Shown: positions 12,901 through 34,100, numbered from the stretch's first letter. The stretch is DNA of 64,000 bases from Corella eumyota (GCA_963082875.1 OY720098.1:7936001-8000000); one strand, 5' to 3'. Translations and numbers: made by a program. Notes: generated from the letters alone by a model not told the origin.

Positions 12901-13153
12901 GGGGAACCCATCGCTTCTGCTCCTTGGAGTTTTGTCCAAACAAGGGACTAAAAAAACAAGGACATTATCCACCATATAGCATTGATAGGTTTGTATTTTC
13001 TCTAACCATTTTGTATAAAACAAGAGAATAAGTTTATTTAAAATTAAAAAACTTGAAAATATATAACAGTTCTTACCTTGATTTCCGTGCAGGCGAATGT
13101 GTGTTACGTATCCCCTCGAAACGAGATGTTACTTCTGATATTTGTTCGTCCAC
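6991..13153 (-). CDS. EIF4G2: Eukaryotic translation initiation factor 4 gamma 2 (DAP5/NAT1/p97), apparent GTG start
   Basis: Scaffold for cap-independent and re-initiation translation; it binds eIF4A and eIF3 but lacks the eIF4E-binding part of eIF4G1. Nineteen coding exons (13077-13153, 12834-12947, 12601-12703, 12358-12492, 12022-12178, 11281-11450, 11012-11125, 10628-10826, 10249-10356, 9936-10121, 9721-9792, 9428-9600, 9029-9210, 8681-8813, 8284-8542, 7965-8169, 7556-7764, 7274-7395, 6991-7053) total 2781 nt, or 926 residues, against about 907 in human. The MIF4G domain shows ILNKITPEKFNKLCQEI and EDLECLCQIM, the MA3 domain HFPLFLLILQHL, and the W2 end PGKGKSLFQ-VNAWLTWLEE followed by an acidic tail. 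These match vertebrate EIF4G2 rather than eIF4G1/3. The first codon in frame after an upstream TAA is GTG at 13153; no ATG precedes the conserved region. Confidence 0.95.
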
Positions 13154-13219
13154 TTTGATTATTTAGTTGAACGTCAAAAAGAAATTTCAGAGATAAAAAA
13201 ACACTTTAGTAGGGGAATT
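13154..13219 (-). promoter_or_regulatory. EIF4G2 5' leader with an in-frame stop just before the GTG
   Basis: A strong acceptor (ttgtttttag) ends at 13220, so this leader is the start of exon 2. It holds no ATG in any frame. Reading back from GTG (13151-13153) the codons are AAA, ATC, ATA, TAA, so the frame closes 12 nt upstream. The GTG context is AAAGTGG, with A at -3 and G at +4, the favourable Kozak positions. A donor (aag|gtgagag) at 13466 suggests a non-coding first exon upstream. Confidence 0.8.
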
Positions 13220-13812
13220 CTAAAAACAAGGTAGTTTATTCAGTTACTAAATAATATTTCCAGGCTGACTTAGTAACAATACCCAGTTTTTACTCGACTA
13301 ACTCTTTTAAATAAACAACCACGCCAAATAAAATTAAGAATATTTTTATCTTTTAAACGTGATGTAAAAACAAACCCAATGCCAAATAAAGATGCCTTAA
13401 ATCTTACCTAACAACATATTATCACAAAATAGAACAAAACAAAAATTTTTATTTAAAAACTCTCACCTTACGATAAATTAAATTTTGTTCGTTCTTTTCT
13501 TTGCGTGTATTTAAAACAATTACAACTACCAGACCGGACTTCACCTTATAACTAAACAGGACTTTTAACTTATTTGTGTATAACCGTTTCATTACATAAT
13601 CTATGTGGCTTGTGAAGCAGAATTATTTTTCTAGTGTTATATATATCTTTATAAAAGCAGTTTTAAATACAAGACAAAATCAAAGTGTTTGATTTTTATA
13701 TATTTAATTTTTGACACAGTATACATGCGATAATTATAAAAACAATTTACTTTACTGCGTTTAACATAAATGCGATTACAACATGTATATTTAGTTGATA
13801 ATATAACAATTT
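13220..13812. other. Spacer: EIF4G2 5' region and annexin 3' UTR
   Basis: Contains the probable 5' UTR intron of EIF4G2 (13220-13466), its non-coding first exon and promoter (about 13467-13560), then AT-rich sequence that should include the annexin 3' UTR. No other gene seen. Confidence 0.5.
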
Positions 13813-15741
13813 TTAGTTTCCGACCAGTGCAAGCAACAGTTTCTTGTAATCTCCACTTGTGTCACCAGATATTGCCTTGGACAACGGACTTTTAAACATT
13901 GATGCATATGCCTCCTTTACTTCGACCATGTCAACCTACATTTAGCCCAAAAAAAAAACTGTTAAAAATTGTACTTTGGCATAATAGTTACGAATAATAA
14001 GGTAGGCAATAACAAAATATGCGTTCTGACCTCCGAACGAGTTACAACGAGGCGTATAAGAGCCGCATCTTTAGTTCCCGCACCTTTAACACTCTGGTTG
14101 ATTCTCATAGCAAAGTAGGCAGCAGAAGAACGAGCAATACACACGATCGCCTTTAATCCCATCTCGATATCCCCAGAGAATTCACTTCCAATGGCTTTAA
14201 TAATGTCTTTTTTAGATATCTAAATCCCCAAAAAATTTAATTAAAAAAAGTAAGATTATAAAATTTTATGTAAATTTTCATAGATTGTTTGGTGCTCTAG
14301 TAAGATTGGTTAGTTATGTAAAATTAAAGATAAAACAACTAGACAAAATAAAGTTAATAAGTAGCAAACTACCTAATCAAAAATAAACAACCTAAGTTAA
14401 TGAGTGGCTAACATATACCTTTCCGTATTCTCTAAATGTAGCACGTAGTTGAGCAAAGTTTCGTGTACATAAAATAAAGTTAAACTTTGCCTCGTCTGTG
14501 CCAAGTTTTTTCTCCCCTGCCTGGTACAAAGCCTCCGCGTCTTTTGCTGCCTTTCCATCATCCACATTATTGGTTTCGTCCCTACAAGCCTAAATTTAAA
14601 CAAATGAACTTTTAGTAAAAATAAAACGGTAAACTTATTCTCAATTTGTCAACTCAACCAATTCTTTGTTAAGATCTTCACGACTAAAATATATTTAAAT
14701 CAAGAAACCACACAAGCAAAATTAAAAAGAACAATTTGTTGCATGTTTTATTTAAGGGTTTTACTTACGTTATTAAGTGAAACTAAAAGTTTCTGAAAGT
14801 CTCCACTAGTTTCGCTGATGAGTGCCTTTTCAAGTTCTTGTTTGTGTTCCTTTTTGTACAACTCTCGAATTTCCTTGATCTGAGCATTACTGCGAGTCGC
14901 CAGAATGTCGACAAGAGTCTAAAAAAATATATAAACGCCCGTATAATAAACAAAAGATGGCCACACAAAGTTTCACCCTAACCCTTTGCAATTATAAAAA
15001 AATAGTTAAGCAACAAATAAGTTGCAAGTTTTACCGATTCTGTTGTGCCTGCACCCTTCATTGCATGATGAAGACACTCAACATCATATTTCAATGGAGG
15101 TGTCAGAAGAGCTATAGCAAGATCGCGGAAGTTACCGCTGATTTCGGATTTAAGATCTTTAATCAAGTCCTACAATCAAGAGAAGATATTTAAATAAATT
15201 CTAATATTTAAATAAATACCTTGTCGATCTAAAGTAGATGAAGCGTTGCTTTACTATATACTTACGCGGCCAAAAGACTGCTTGTATGCATTTTTAAGAG
15301 CTTGTCTTTGATTGCTTGATCTATTGCCCAAAATTTCCACAATGACCTTTTCGTTTGTTCCTATATATAAAGCAATGTGATATTATTTTCTACTGACGCA
15401 TGTCCCGAAATTGCTAGTGTATCTTATTAGTTTATTATCCTTACAACTTTTAAATTGTTATTTTATACGTACCATTAAAAAAATCCATGTATGAGTAAAC
15501 ATTTATAAGTAAATATTTTATGAAATAGATTGCAAATATTTTACAAATCGTAGTTGGCTTTAAAGGAAAAATTTAATTTTGGAAGTAATAATAATAATAA
15601 TGAGAACATACCTAAACCCTTCATTGCTTTTCGGAGGGCTTGGGCGTCTTCCTCTGCATCAAAGTTTGGGAAATCTCGGACAGTTCCATGGCAATTTTCC
15701 AAAGCCAAATCCAACATCTGTTCCAATAATTGATCAACCAT
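13813..15741 (-). CDS. Annexin, four-repeat core (annexin A4/A5-like)
   Basis: Calcium-dependent binder of acidic phospholipids on the cytosolic face of membranes. Seven exons (15612-15741, 15266-15360, 15035-15169, 14769-14918, 14419-14589, 14031-14219, 13813-13935) sum to 993 nt, 330 residues, the usual size for an annexin with a short N-terminus. After about 20 residues comes GTVRDFPNFDAEEDAQALRK, close to annexin A4/A5. Four repeats follow, with type II calcium loops MKGLGTNE, MKGAGTTE, KLGTDE and VKGAGTKD, and acidic cap residues in SEISG, SETSGD, SEFSGD and GDTSGD. The C-terminus is SGDYKKLLLALVGN. There is no Gly/Pro-rich A7/A11-type N-terminus. Assignment to one vertebrate paralogue needs a tree, so no symbol is given. 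Confidence 0.93.
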
Positions 15742-17054
15742 TTTGGTAATAACGTTCTTTTATTTACTTAGGTGAAAAGTATGATCTGTCTGTCGAGATG
15801 GAAAATATATTATTTGATCTTATCACAACGTTATTATGTCAATAAAACGGCTTCAGGGCAAATCTAACTAAGTTATTGATCGTGCAATACTAAAGCTATG
15901 CATCGATTTTTAAACTGGCTAAATAATATTGGTAATTTGTCGGAACGTTGATCAACACTTTTAAAGTTGTTTTTAAATGTATTTTTTCTTGTTTAAATCG
16001 TGTATCTTGCAATGCTTTAAAATGGTAAAAACAATTTATTTAAGTTTGTTTGTAAAACACTATCAGACTATTATTCCCCCTTAAATCACTGCAGCTATTT
16101 CACATTTACTACATAATTTTTAATAACCCTATATACACAAACATTTCACTATTACCTAAATCAGTACAAACATAATAAAATGTAACGTGCGAGTATCCTT
16201 TACAACGGAAAAATACACAACGTAAACAAATGTACGCCCATAACCTATGTTGCCTGTTACAACGATAAATTAAAAAGCCAACCAAGCATTACGTTTTTCT
16301 CTTTCATCTCTTACGTCACCCACCGCGACGACTTTCTCTCTCATATTTGCAAATAAAAAAAAATATTGGTCTTTGATTAACTCCCAAAGGCTTATTTAAA
16401 ACAATCCCGTTGCCATAGCAATTTTATAAAGGTTTCAATCACGAGAAATAGCCTTTATTCGCAAAATGTTCAACTGGTACCGGCAGCGTGGTGTAGTAGT
16501 AAGAACACTTGCTACACCATATGACGTCGTGGGTTCAATCACTGCTTTCATGCTGTAGCCCCCTTGATTAAGGTGCTATAAACGGTATGAACCATTTTAA
16601 TTTGTGAAGCTCGCGCGAAATTTAATCTTAAAAAACTCGTAGTGGTATATGTATTAAAAAACAAAATTGCAGTGAGTAGTTAAATGTTACCACCTCCTAT
16701 GACATTCAGACAATACATTTATTGATAGCGTCTTTATGTACAATTTTTAAAATAAGTATTGCTGGATGATGATTAGTATCTTCTTAAAATGCCGCAAAAT
16801 GTTCGTCTTTTTTAATACTCCTAATTTGTGGAGCTTACTACATTTATTAGTGGTGGCCTTATGTACAATATTTTAAACAAAAATGTAACCTTTTTTTACA
16901 CGCCTTTTGCAGAAACGGACTTGAAAAGTGTTATTGTATGTATTTACAGAAAACAATACAATATGAATAACCAATAGATAAAACACAAAAAATGGTGAAA
17001 CTAAAATCTACTTATTAAAATCTCCAAGCCAAAATTGTTCACAGTAAATTTCAT
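15742..17054. other. Intergenic region with a SINE copy
   Basis: Spacer between the annexin start and the ODAD2 stop. It contains the annexin promoter, a tRNA-derived SINE (16478-16593) and presumably the ODAD2 3' UTR at the right-hand end. No supported open frame. Confidence 0.5.
16478..16593 (+). mobile_element. tRNA-derived SINE copy 1
   Basis: Starts near 'ggcagcgtggtgtagtagtaagaac', which resembles a Pol III A box, and has the B box 'gggttcaatc' at 16531-16540. The tail has the motif 'gctataaacggtatgaacc'. The same head, B box and 'gctataaac.gtatgaac' tail recur at 59219-59380, so these are two copies of one dispersed family. B-box-bearing copies of this type are typical tRNA-derived SINEs. 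It does not fold as an intact tRNA gene by eye. Confidence 0.75.
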
Positions 17055-23941
<6,887 letters not shown>

Positions 23942-25145
23942 TACTTTACCAAAATACAGCAGTTTTTAAACAAAAATTGATAAAATCTATTATAGAAACT
24001 AAAATTGATAAAACCCATTATAAAAACGATAAAACTTCGATTTATTTTAAAATTTTTGTTAATATTTAATTAATTTATATAAGCTGGAATTCCTAGAAAC
24101 ATCCTCATATTCATTTAAATGTTTTTGTTCTTACACTACCAGTCTGGCTTCGCATACGAATTCGCCATGGTTACAAAATCGACTCTATAATAAAACGTTT
24201 CTAGTTTATCCTCAACAAAATAAACTTTATTTTTTAACAGTTATTAAAAAAATCACAGCAATTTTAACTAACTAACTGTTTTGCTTATTACGCGTTTATT
24301 AGTTTTAACTTTTTAAGTTTACAAAAAAATAACCTTAACCAACGTCTAATTTAAATTACAAGAAAGTTTAACCGTTTTTTTCCAGAATAAAAAGTAAACA
24401 GTTTTATTTTGATTTAATAAACTACAAAATAAACTTATTTGAATAAATTTCTTTAAAAAGTTTAGTTTTTCAGTGCACCAAGCAACAACAAAAACACTTA
24501 AATGGCACATTATTCAAATTTTATCTTATAAAAAACTAATACCTAAACAAATGTTATTATTTAAAGAAAAAATTTACATATACACATATATATCACACTC
24601 TAAAAATATTAATGTCATGGTGAATGAGTTTTACAATATATATAATTCTCTGTGAGGCAAGAACCAGCAAAATGTATCGACAAAAGAAGACATATCGTTG
24701 CAAATAAAATATGAAGTGTATATTCTTAAATTTAAGGTAGAAAAAAGGAAAATAGCTAGGAAAAAATATTTTTATCGGTATATTTTAACTTGAATTTTAT
24801 CCACAAATTATCGACAAAGAAATTGCATACTTCATGATTATGGAATGTGAGTAAAACTGTGCGATGAAGAAAACAATTAGGTCCAGTCAGAAACAGATAA
24901 CAAAAAAAATATAAAAAAAAAACAATGGAAGCCACCAAGATTATGTGTAAGAAAAAAATTCATAGGCACACTATAAAAATAAATACAATTTTAGCAACTG
25001 AATTACCCAAAAGAACACAGGAACACAGTATAAAGTTTATGTATTAGGAACACTGCTTATTAATATATATATGTAATAACAAAAATGTGTACTTTGAGCT
25101 AAATTATTTGTGTATAACTACTTTAAAAAAAATAAACGTACAAAA
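23942..25145. other. Intergenic region between ODAD2 and RIMBP
   Basis: ODAD2 promoter (right after 23941) and RIMBP 3' UTR. Short open frames here have AT-rich random-looking content. No repeat or RNA gene recognised. Confidence 0.5.
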
Positions 25146-28100
25146 CTATTTTTTTCCCTTTGTATCATTTCCACCAATTTTTCTTAAAAGTTTTTTTCCT
25201 TTCGAAAAAATTCCCTTTTTCTTTGCCTAAAATGTCAAAAATGGATAAATAAAATATCTACAACAGTTTAACAAACTTAAAAAAAGTAACACATAAAAAT
25301 AATAAAAAAAAGTTTGAATACCTCGGAATGTTTATGGACATGTAAACTAACGTTGTTGTTCATCGTAAGATCATCACTTTTATTGTAAGACTTATTAGAG
25401 TTTGAAGTAAACGAATGATCTGGGTCTGAACTTGTCATAATTGATTGGTCAGTCATTGTTGTGGCTGACACCAATGTGGCTTTCTTCACAACTGCGCTAC
25501 TATCCTTGCTCAGTTCTTCAAGAAAATTGGAAGGGACTAACCCAAAATGACCATCTTTTTCACCCTAGTACAAAAGGTAAATTTTAAAAAATATTCGAAA
25601 TAAAACAACATAGGCATAGTTTGTTTATCATTATTTTAACATTATACTTTATTAATACAATACTGTATGACATTTAAGTAAAAAATTCAAAAAAAAAAAA
25701 TTCCTACAAAAATCTACAAACGATTAACCTTATAGAAGCCATCTTCGTCCATGCTTCCATAAACATTTATCTTCTCTCCTCTTTTAAAAGACAACTCTGC
25801 CTCTGCATCAAGGTTTGGAGAAGACTCCTTTGGATCATAATCAAAAAGGGCAACATAAACACTCGGAAACAAACATTCTGTTTTATTTCCATCAATTTCT
25901 TCCGATGGTAGCAAAGGAGAAACATGTGGAGATACTTCTAAACATAAAAATAATTTTAAGATAATTATAGAAAACAAAATGCTGCAATTGATAAAAAAGT
26001 TAAAAACGTTATTATTGGATAATTTTAATTGTAATTTTGTGAATAAAATATAATATAATTTTAAAATAATCTCACAATATATCAAACAATTTAATTTCTT
26101 TACACATTATATCCATATTACATTACAAAAAATTTACATAAGCGATTGAATTTAAACTTACCAGGTATAAATGGTGAATGGACTTGACTTGTAAGTTGAC
26201 TGAAATCAGGAGAACCAGATGGTAATCTACCATGCTCAAACAATTGTTCCAACATTTCATTATCCGCAACCTTTAAAAAATATTAAAAACTTGTGTTAAG
26301 TTCATGCAACAATTCCAATCAAAAAAGTTTGCCAAATTTGTTTAGTGGATTTCATATAAATATAAATTCAAAACAATTCTTTTTACCTGTATTTCAAGAA
26401 CCATGTTACAAGGTATATAACCTTTATTTCCATTTTGTACCTCACCCAGATAAAATCCGTCCTGGTCTTTGTCACCGTATACCTTTTAATTTAACAAAAT
26501 TATTAATTTCAATCAATATATCGCACAAGTTAACAAACAAAGTTGATCAGTAATATATTAATATGAATTTTGACAACCATGACCTAATCGCTTTTAAATT
26601 ACCTTTATAAGCTGACCCTCATTAAAAGAAAGTTCATCTTGTAAACACTCGGTATTGGGGGACATTATATAAGGATTGTAATCATACAAAGCAACAAATA
26701 ATGATATTCTGCAATCATCAGGTACCTCCAGCTAAAGACAATAACAAACATACATCAAAGGCTAAAAACTCCAAAGATATAAACAAAAAAACAAGTTTCA
26801 AATATGAATTAAGATACGTACCTCTGATATAGAATCGACTCCACTTTGGCTGCTAATAGTTTGCCGACGTGAATTTTGTACACTCACAGGTTGAATGTAA
26901 TGTTTACCTGAAACATGGATATGTTACTAAAAAAATGGCAATTAAACGGTAATTGACTAATTTAAAACCCTACCTGAATCGTTGCAGTCATCACTATGAC
27001 TTGAACAGGATTTTTTCTTAGAAACCTTTGAACCATTGCCGGAAAAGCGACCATCTCTACTTTTCACCATTAAACCATGTCTGTTGTGTGGTCTCTGCTG
27101 GTCTTTACAGATGGAAGAACCAGATGTTGAAATACTTGTGTGACTTTCCAGTGACTCTTCGTCGGTTAAAATCCGATCGTGGTTTACAATCACAGAATTT
27201 TTGTAATTTGGGCTCATTGTTTTGGCCTTCATGATCACTTTGTTTTTGTCCCCATCAAAATAAGTAACAAAATTATCAACAGATTTACTTAAGACTTCGC
27301 TTTGTCCATTGCTAGGTAGTTCTATGTTGTTGTCAAGTAGTGGATGGGCACGCCTTACCGTGACTGGTGTGTTGTTTAACGATTTATGAAACCTGTTGTG
27401 ACGATTAACATGCATGTTGTCTTCCTCGCTGCTAGTTTCATGTGTTATTTCTATAGCTGGAATTGGACTTAGGCAAATTGTGTCTTGTTTAATACTTCCA
27501 TACCCAGTGGCATGCAATTTGTCCTGACTGCCTTTGGGGTGCAACCTTGAGTGTTTAAGGGGGTTTTTACTGGAAAAGTAATCTCGAAGTAACTTAACAA
27601 TGATCGACTTGTGTATGTAGCACGAATTCGAATATTCTGACAGGTTGCCTTCGACTGAGACGGTTTGTAATGAGATTTTAAGATAAGACAAGTAATGCAG
27701 GAAAACAGATTCATTTTTAATGTGGTGTTGGTAATCAACTGAGTTGTTGCCTTTGACTAGTTTGCTGATATGTTTTGAAATGGTATCTAGTGAGATTTGA
27801 TATTGATTTGAGGTACAGGGTTCGACTACTGATAGTTGATATTTGTTCAAATTAACTTGGTATCCCATAACTGATAAACCATTTGATGTTCCTAAAAAAT
27901 ATAATCTTTCGAAAATAAATTTTAACCCAGATATTGTAATGAAATAAAAACTACATGCTATTATGATTTAATAATCTTAAAAAAAAGATTTGGTTAATGT
28001 TCAGGAAAAATTTATTTTTATAAAAACCTAAACAACGAATTTACCTTTTTCTGTAATAGTTACAGGTAACCAGGTAACAAGAATTGAATCTGAATTTTTT

Positions 28101-31100
28101 ACAATTTTGACATCAACAGGAGATTCTGGAAGATTATGTTGTAGCGTTTCAAACCTTAAAGAAGTAAAAAATATTAAAAAAAACAGTTTATGAAATAAAC
28201 AATTGTAAATAAAAGAAAAATACAAAAAAATAAACAATTGTAAGTAGTTTATTCTAGAATGTAAGAAATAAAATTTCCAACTTTAAATACAAATAAAAAA
28301 TATTATGTTTTAAAATACCTCAGTACTTGAGATAAGACTTCAGTGTCAAGCATTTGATTTTTTGACTTGACAACAACTTCATAACAACAACCTTGTTTAA
28401 GGTTCGAGATTGAGTATTCATACATGGGTGATGTAACTATTATTTGCCTCTGATATTGTGGCAATCTACAACATAAACAATAATGCATCTAACATTATAA
28501 TTGATAATTGACAGAATAATTAAAATACATCTTAATATGCTATAATCGAACAACAAGATATTCATTTTTAAGCAATTAGTTCATAATATTATTTTTTTAC
28601 AGAACACACTATTTTGCTTTAAATAACACTTTAAATAAAATTTCGTGGGTGCTACTTACACTCTAGAATGTATATATTCCTCGGTCACTTCACCAACACA
28701 GATACTGTGAGTGTAATTACTGTTGACAGGATCCCATGTTAGGGTGGCATGATTAGATCCAACAAAACTAACACCGATGTTACTGATACAAGCATCATTA
28801 TTTCCATATGTTATAACACAGTGGTTTACGTCAGATCTTCCATGCTCAGTTACAGCACAAACACTTATTCTGTAACACTAATAAATAAAAAAATAATTTA
28901 AAAAAAAAAACTTAAAGAATGGAGTAATTTTAATAAATCTATGCTATAGAGCAATTTAACATTTTCTTAGAGTATTTTTTCCATGTAAGATTTTGTGTAA
29001 ATTTTAGTTAAACGAAATGTTAACCTTGTCTTGGTAAATGTTTTCCACAACAGCTTTACTTTTACTTCCGTTAACGACAGTGGCAAGATATTGGTCAACA
29101 ACAACATGATATTCTTCAACAAAATCATTTTCACCTAATTGTGGAGCAACCCAACCTGTGAGGAAATTATTTTCAACTTTTTTACATTGTAAAAATAATT
29201 ACAACTAAAGTACCAACAACATTTTGGACCTATATTAGAGCTAATCACCAATAGTTCATTTAAATCAAGAAAATGCACCCAAAAGTTAAAAAATAAGTAA
29301 GAACCTAATAGTTCACATATCAGTTTGGTATTTGTAAATTCACAAACCTATAATTAAACTGTGAGAAAGCTTCTTCTCAACTCTTAATTTTCTTGGATGG
29401 GGTAAAATATTGGGTAGAGATGGATTAGATTGAACTATGTTGTGGTCCAACCTTTCACTGTTTAAACTACTTGAACCTCCCAAACTAAAACTTACATCAG
29501 ATCCGACAGACCTACTTTATTACAAATAATTTAAAAAAAGTTAAATTATGATATTGGTAACATACTGAATTGTATATTAGACGTTTACAGTACTCGAAAA
29601 TATTAAAAAAAAAAATATTAAAAGTGTTTTTTCTTTTTATAAATTAAACAAAAAATTTAGTTACATTATCTTTCTATTTTTATGTAATGATCAACCATTG
29701 ATTAAAGCTATAAAATTAAAGAGATTTTAATTTAAAAGAAATAAAATATCAATAAAACAATTGAATAATCAATGTTTTAATTCCTATAGAAAATAAGTAT
29801 ATGATGATAAATCTTAAAAAGTTACACTATCTAAAATAAATTATTCAGAAAAAACTTACCTAAATTTTTCACTCATTTCTCTGTTGAGTGAACTTTCATC
29901 CAAACCCCTACTTCCAAACCGTTTATTTAACTTTTGAAGATTCAAGGTATCAAGTTTTAAGATGTTGACTGGTTCTAGAAAGTTAGAAGGTACAAGGCCT
30001 TGTCTACCATTTAATAATTCGCCTAAAAATTTATAAAAGTGTAAATATATTAAAATAAACATTTTATAACTGCGCATATCTTTTATTTGAATAATAAATT
30101 TCATCACTTAAAAAAATAAAACACTTGAAAAAAATAGAAATTATTTCTTAATCTACATACCCTGATAAAAATCGTCTTTCTCAATATTTTCATGAACATA
30201 CACAAAATCACCCGCTACCAGGGGTAATTCGGCTTCTGGGTCTTCATTAGGGCTCTGATAAGGATTGTAACTGTATTTGGCAACATAAACTCGGTCTGAT
30301 AAATTAGAGTCATGATCTTGCCTCAAATTATCAAGTGATAAAATCTCTTCCTCAAATTCTTCAGCTTCTGTATCATCTGCTCCCATTACTAAAATAATTT
30401 AATAAAAATAAAAGCAAAAACTCAAATAATATATCTAAAATCTACAATAATTTTTAAGGTAAGATACTTTAAAAAATAAAAAATATGTTTATATTTTTAG
30501 AACTCTATTGTATATTCTAGAAAAATAGTTGTCTTTTTACCTTTAACAGTATTTCCCTACTGAACTCAACATTTTAATTTTTATCTAAATAAGCTTACTG
30601 CATAAAACCATGCATATAGACTAGCACTAATTTTTCTCATTTTCCCATTGGGATAAAACAATATTGATTAAAAAAAGACAGTCTAGCTCCAATACACGAT
30701 ACTTTACTCAAAAAATGAGTAACATAAACATTTGAAAGGGAAGAAGGAAGGTAATGGCCTTGTTTTTATTACTTGAAAAGAGAATAAAAACAGTATATAA
30801 CTGCCAGATGGGAATTGCATTTAAATTATTTATCAGCTATCATTTATGCCAATTTTTAAATCAAAACAAACTGTGCAACATTTAATTAACCAAATACCAA
30901 GGTTAAATGGGTTATATTAAGGTAAACATTTGTATAACTTCTGACCTTAGAATTTTAATTTATTAAAAAATTAAGATATATTGTTAATATGCATTCTTAA
31001 CAAAAGCCTATTATTTCAAAAGTAGATTATATATTAGCAATCCATTAAGCTTAATAGGTTTGATATTTATTAATTATTTAAAACTAGTGACTCAGATCCC

Positions 31101-34100
31101 AGGTGTATTTTAATGTATACTTAAAGGGAGTATCCCATTTAGACATGGAATTTGTTAAATACACAAATTTGTTGAACAATTGATGCTTAAAAATCTTAAC
31201 ACCTAAATTAGCTCATTATGCAAAAAAATTGTTTTTTAGTTGTTAAAAATGCATATTATTTTTTAGTTATTAACAAATATTTTCTGAATGTAAAACATAC
31301 CAATGTTATGCTCTTCAGATACTGAAGAACGTTTTTTTGAGTTTGAAGTATTACTACATGAAGATAGTTTAAGGCTTGGTACTTTGTTTGTAAATTTGTT
31401 GGTACTATTTGTGTTCTGACTGCTTAAGGGTGGAACTGTGAAATAAACAAATAATTTTATTAACAATATTTTTAAAATTTGGAAATTAAAAATAATGGAA
31501 AACAAAATTTATTTAACAAATCAGCATAAAATTACTAAGAAATCAAAGTGTCTTTTTAATTACAAAAAACTTTTATTATGTTTTTTTTTTAATTTAAAGT
31601 TAAAAAATTGAATTAACCTGGTTTATCTTCAAACTTAAAACTTTCAGGGTTTTGTTTCTTTGACCATTCCACCAAAGTATTAAATTGTTGTTTTAAGTTA
31701 ATGTTGTTTTGATCTTGCTCCTGACGATGTTTTTCCAGTTGACTGACTTTGCTCTAAAAAAATAAACAAACATTTAAACAAATCTAAATATTATGAATTA
31801 ATAATAAATTTATAATTTAATTTAAAAAATTTTACTACGAAAATAATGTAGTTCGTTGTATGCAGGTAAACAACTATGACATATATGTAGGTAAACAACT
31901 ATGAATGTTGTGACCATATTACAACACCTAAATAATATTAGTTTAAAGTTAGCCAAGTAAAAAATTTTGTTTAAAAAAAAATTTAAAACCTGAAGTTCTT
32001 GTAGAGCTTGTTTATATTCGCTAACCACCTCATTATGTGAATTTATTATTTTTTTGACTTCACTGTTATGTTCGTTTGTTATTCTGTTGTGTTTGCTTTC
32101 AAGGGTTTGATACATTTCTTCTTTTTCTTTAAGTTGTCTGTATAAAAATATGAGTTTAAATAAAAAAAAATGCTAAAACATTTTAAACAAAAAAAACAGT
32201 AATTATTTTTATATTTAGAAATACAAACTAAATAAAAATCTGAAAACAAACTGTGTTAAAAAGCCAAGTTGGTTCGATTTATTTGCGTGTTCAAGACACT
32301 CTTGCACAGCTTTGTCTCGTTCTTTTAATCCCACAGCAAGTTGCTCATGGACTGTAGTGTATTCTTCTTGCAACTACAACAAAAATATTGTCAATACCTA
32401 AACAGTTTTTTTTTTAATACTGCTTAAATTATTTTTAATATTTCTATAAATATAAAAGAACACTAAAAAGACAAAGCAAAAAAGCCCAAAATATAAAAAC
32501 CAATTGAATGTCAGAAATAAGAGGAAAGAACTAAGGAAAAAAATTGCAATATTTTTAGTAAGTGGCAGAAATTGTAAAAAAGATGGAATATTTTGAATAA
32601 AATTGCAATGTTTTTTTAACAGGAAAGGACGACCTATTATTATACCAAATTTTGGAAAAATAATAACAACCTGTGCATAATCTTGTTTTAATTCTGATAA
32701 ACGTAGACTGGCATCACTTGATTCAATTTTCGATTCTTGTAACTGAAATTCCTAATATTTAAATAAAAATATTAAAAAATTTACAATTTTGCATGAAGCT
32801 AATGTCAAAAACACTTTTAACTTACTAAGTTTAGAACTTGGCTTTTTCTGGTGTTTAATTCACGAGTGAGTTCTTTTTTTGACTCTTCGAGATCCTTTAG
32901 TTGCTCTTCAAAATTAAGTTTTTCACTTGAGTTTGACTCAAAGTCTTGGAGTTTATCCTCGAGGGTTGTAATTTGTCGACGAAGATTTCGATTTGATTCT
33001 TCCAAGATCTTTTGTCGAGCTGTTACAGGTGTTGACAAAGATCGAATAACAACCTAAAAAAAAATTAACAAAATTTGTAAAACAAATAATATTCTATACC
33101 AATCAAATGCGGTTTTATTGTTTTATTATCATAAGTGGGTCAATTGCTCTATTGAGAAAGATTTGTGCAAACACAAGTTTAAAGTATTTACAAAACACTT
33201 AAAACTATAGTTATAAAAATATTTTAAATACAATTTAAAAACTATGCAAATTTTAATACAAATATGTAATTCGAAGCTATGCACCAATATTTCCATTTTT
33301 ACCTTTTAAAGACTATTTTAAACTTGTCTTAAAAACGTTCCGATTACTTAAAATTGTTCTGTGTTAAGTTAAGTCTCACACCTTGCCCTGCCCCTGATAC
33401 CTAAAGCATAGATTTCCTGAATATTCCTAATATAATTGAACAGACCTTAAAATTCTCATTAATTATTTAAAGTGTATTCTGTATTTCAAGTGCTATTTTT
33501 TTTACCGATAATGAAAACAGAAATCTGAGCATAAATTTCTGTGTAAAACAGCTGCCTGTCTTGCTTGAATTTTTTATTCAGAAAAATGTAATTTATTGAT
33601 TTTTCTCAACCTTTTTTTTTATAATACGCTTATTAGCAAATGTCACAGAATTTAGGAAAATATAACAATAATATACTAATATAAAAATCAATTTTTTATT
33701 ATTTTATTTAAAAAAGATAATATTTTTTCTCCTAACATTTAAACTATTTTGTTCAAAATCAATATGACCTAACTAACAGCATATTAAAATGTCTAAAAAA
33801 AGATTTATAAAATAAAAACAGGCATATTTTTATTTTTAAAAAAAATTTAAAAACTCAAGTTAATTAAGTTATTAAAAAAATACCTTTGAACTTGAGGCAG
33901 CAGCAAGTTTTTGAAAATGTAGAATTTCTTTTAAATTTTGTTGTTGGTTTTTAGATTTGCTTTCGTCATCCTAAAAAAATAAGATTTTATTAAATATTTA
34001 CCCACAAACATTTGTGTTTTGTTGTTCCGTTGAAGGTTTTGTGACTAAAAGGCATTTAATTTATAAGTTTTCTCATGTGGTTAATCTTGATATTATTGTT

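Noticed and set aside
16478-16593. Functional tRNA gene
   Set aside because: Only the A- and B-box-like motifs fit. No acceptor stem pairing is evident, and the element continues into a family-specific tail shared with the copy at 59219.
24473-24655. Short plus-strand open frame in the ODAD2-RIMBP spacer
   Set aside because: AT-rich composition, no family resemblance and no splice context; expected by chance in such sequence.
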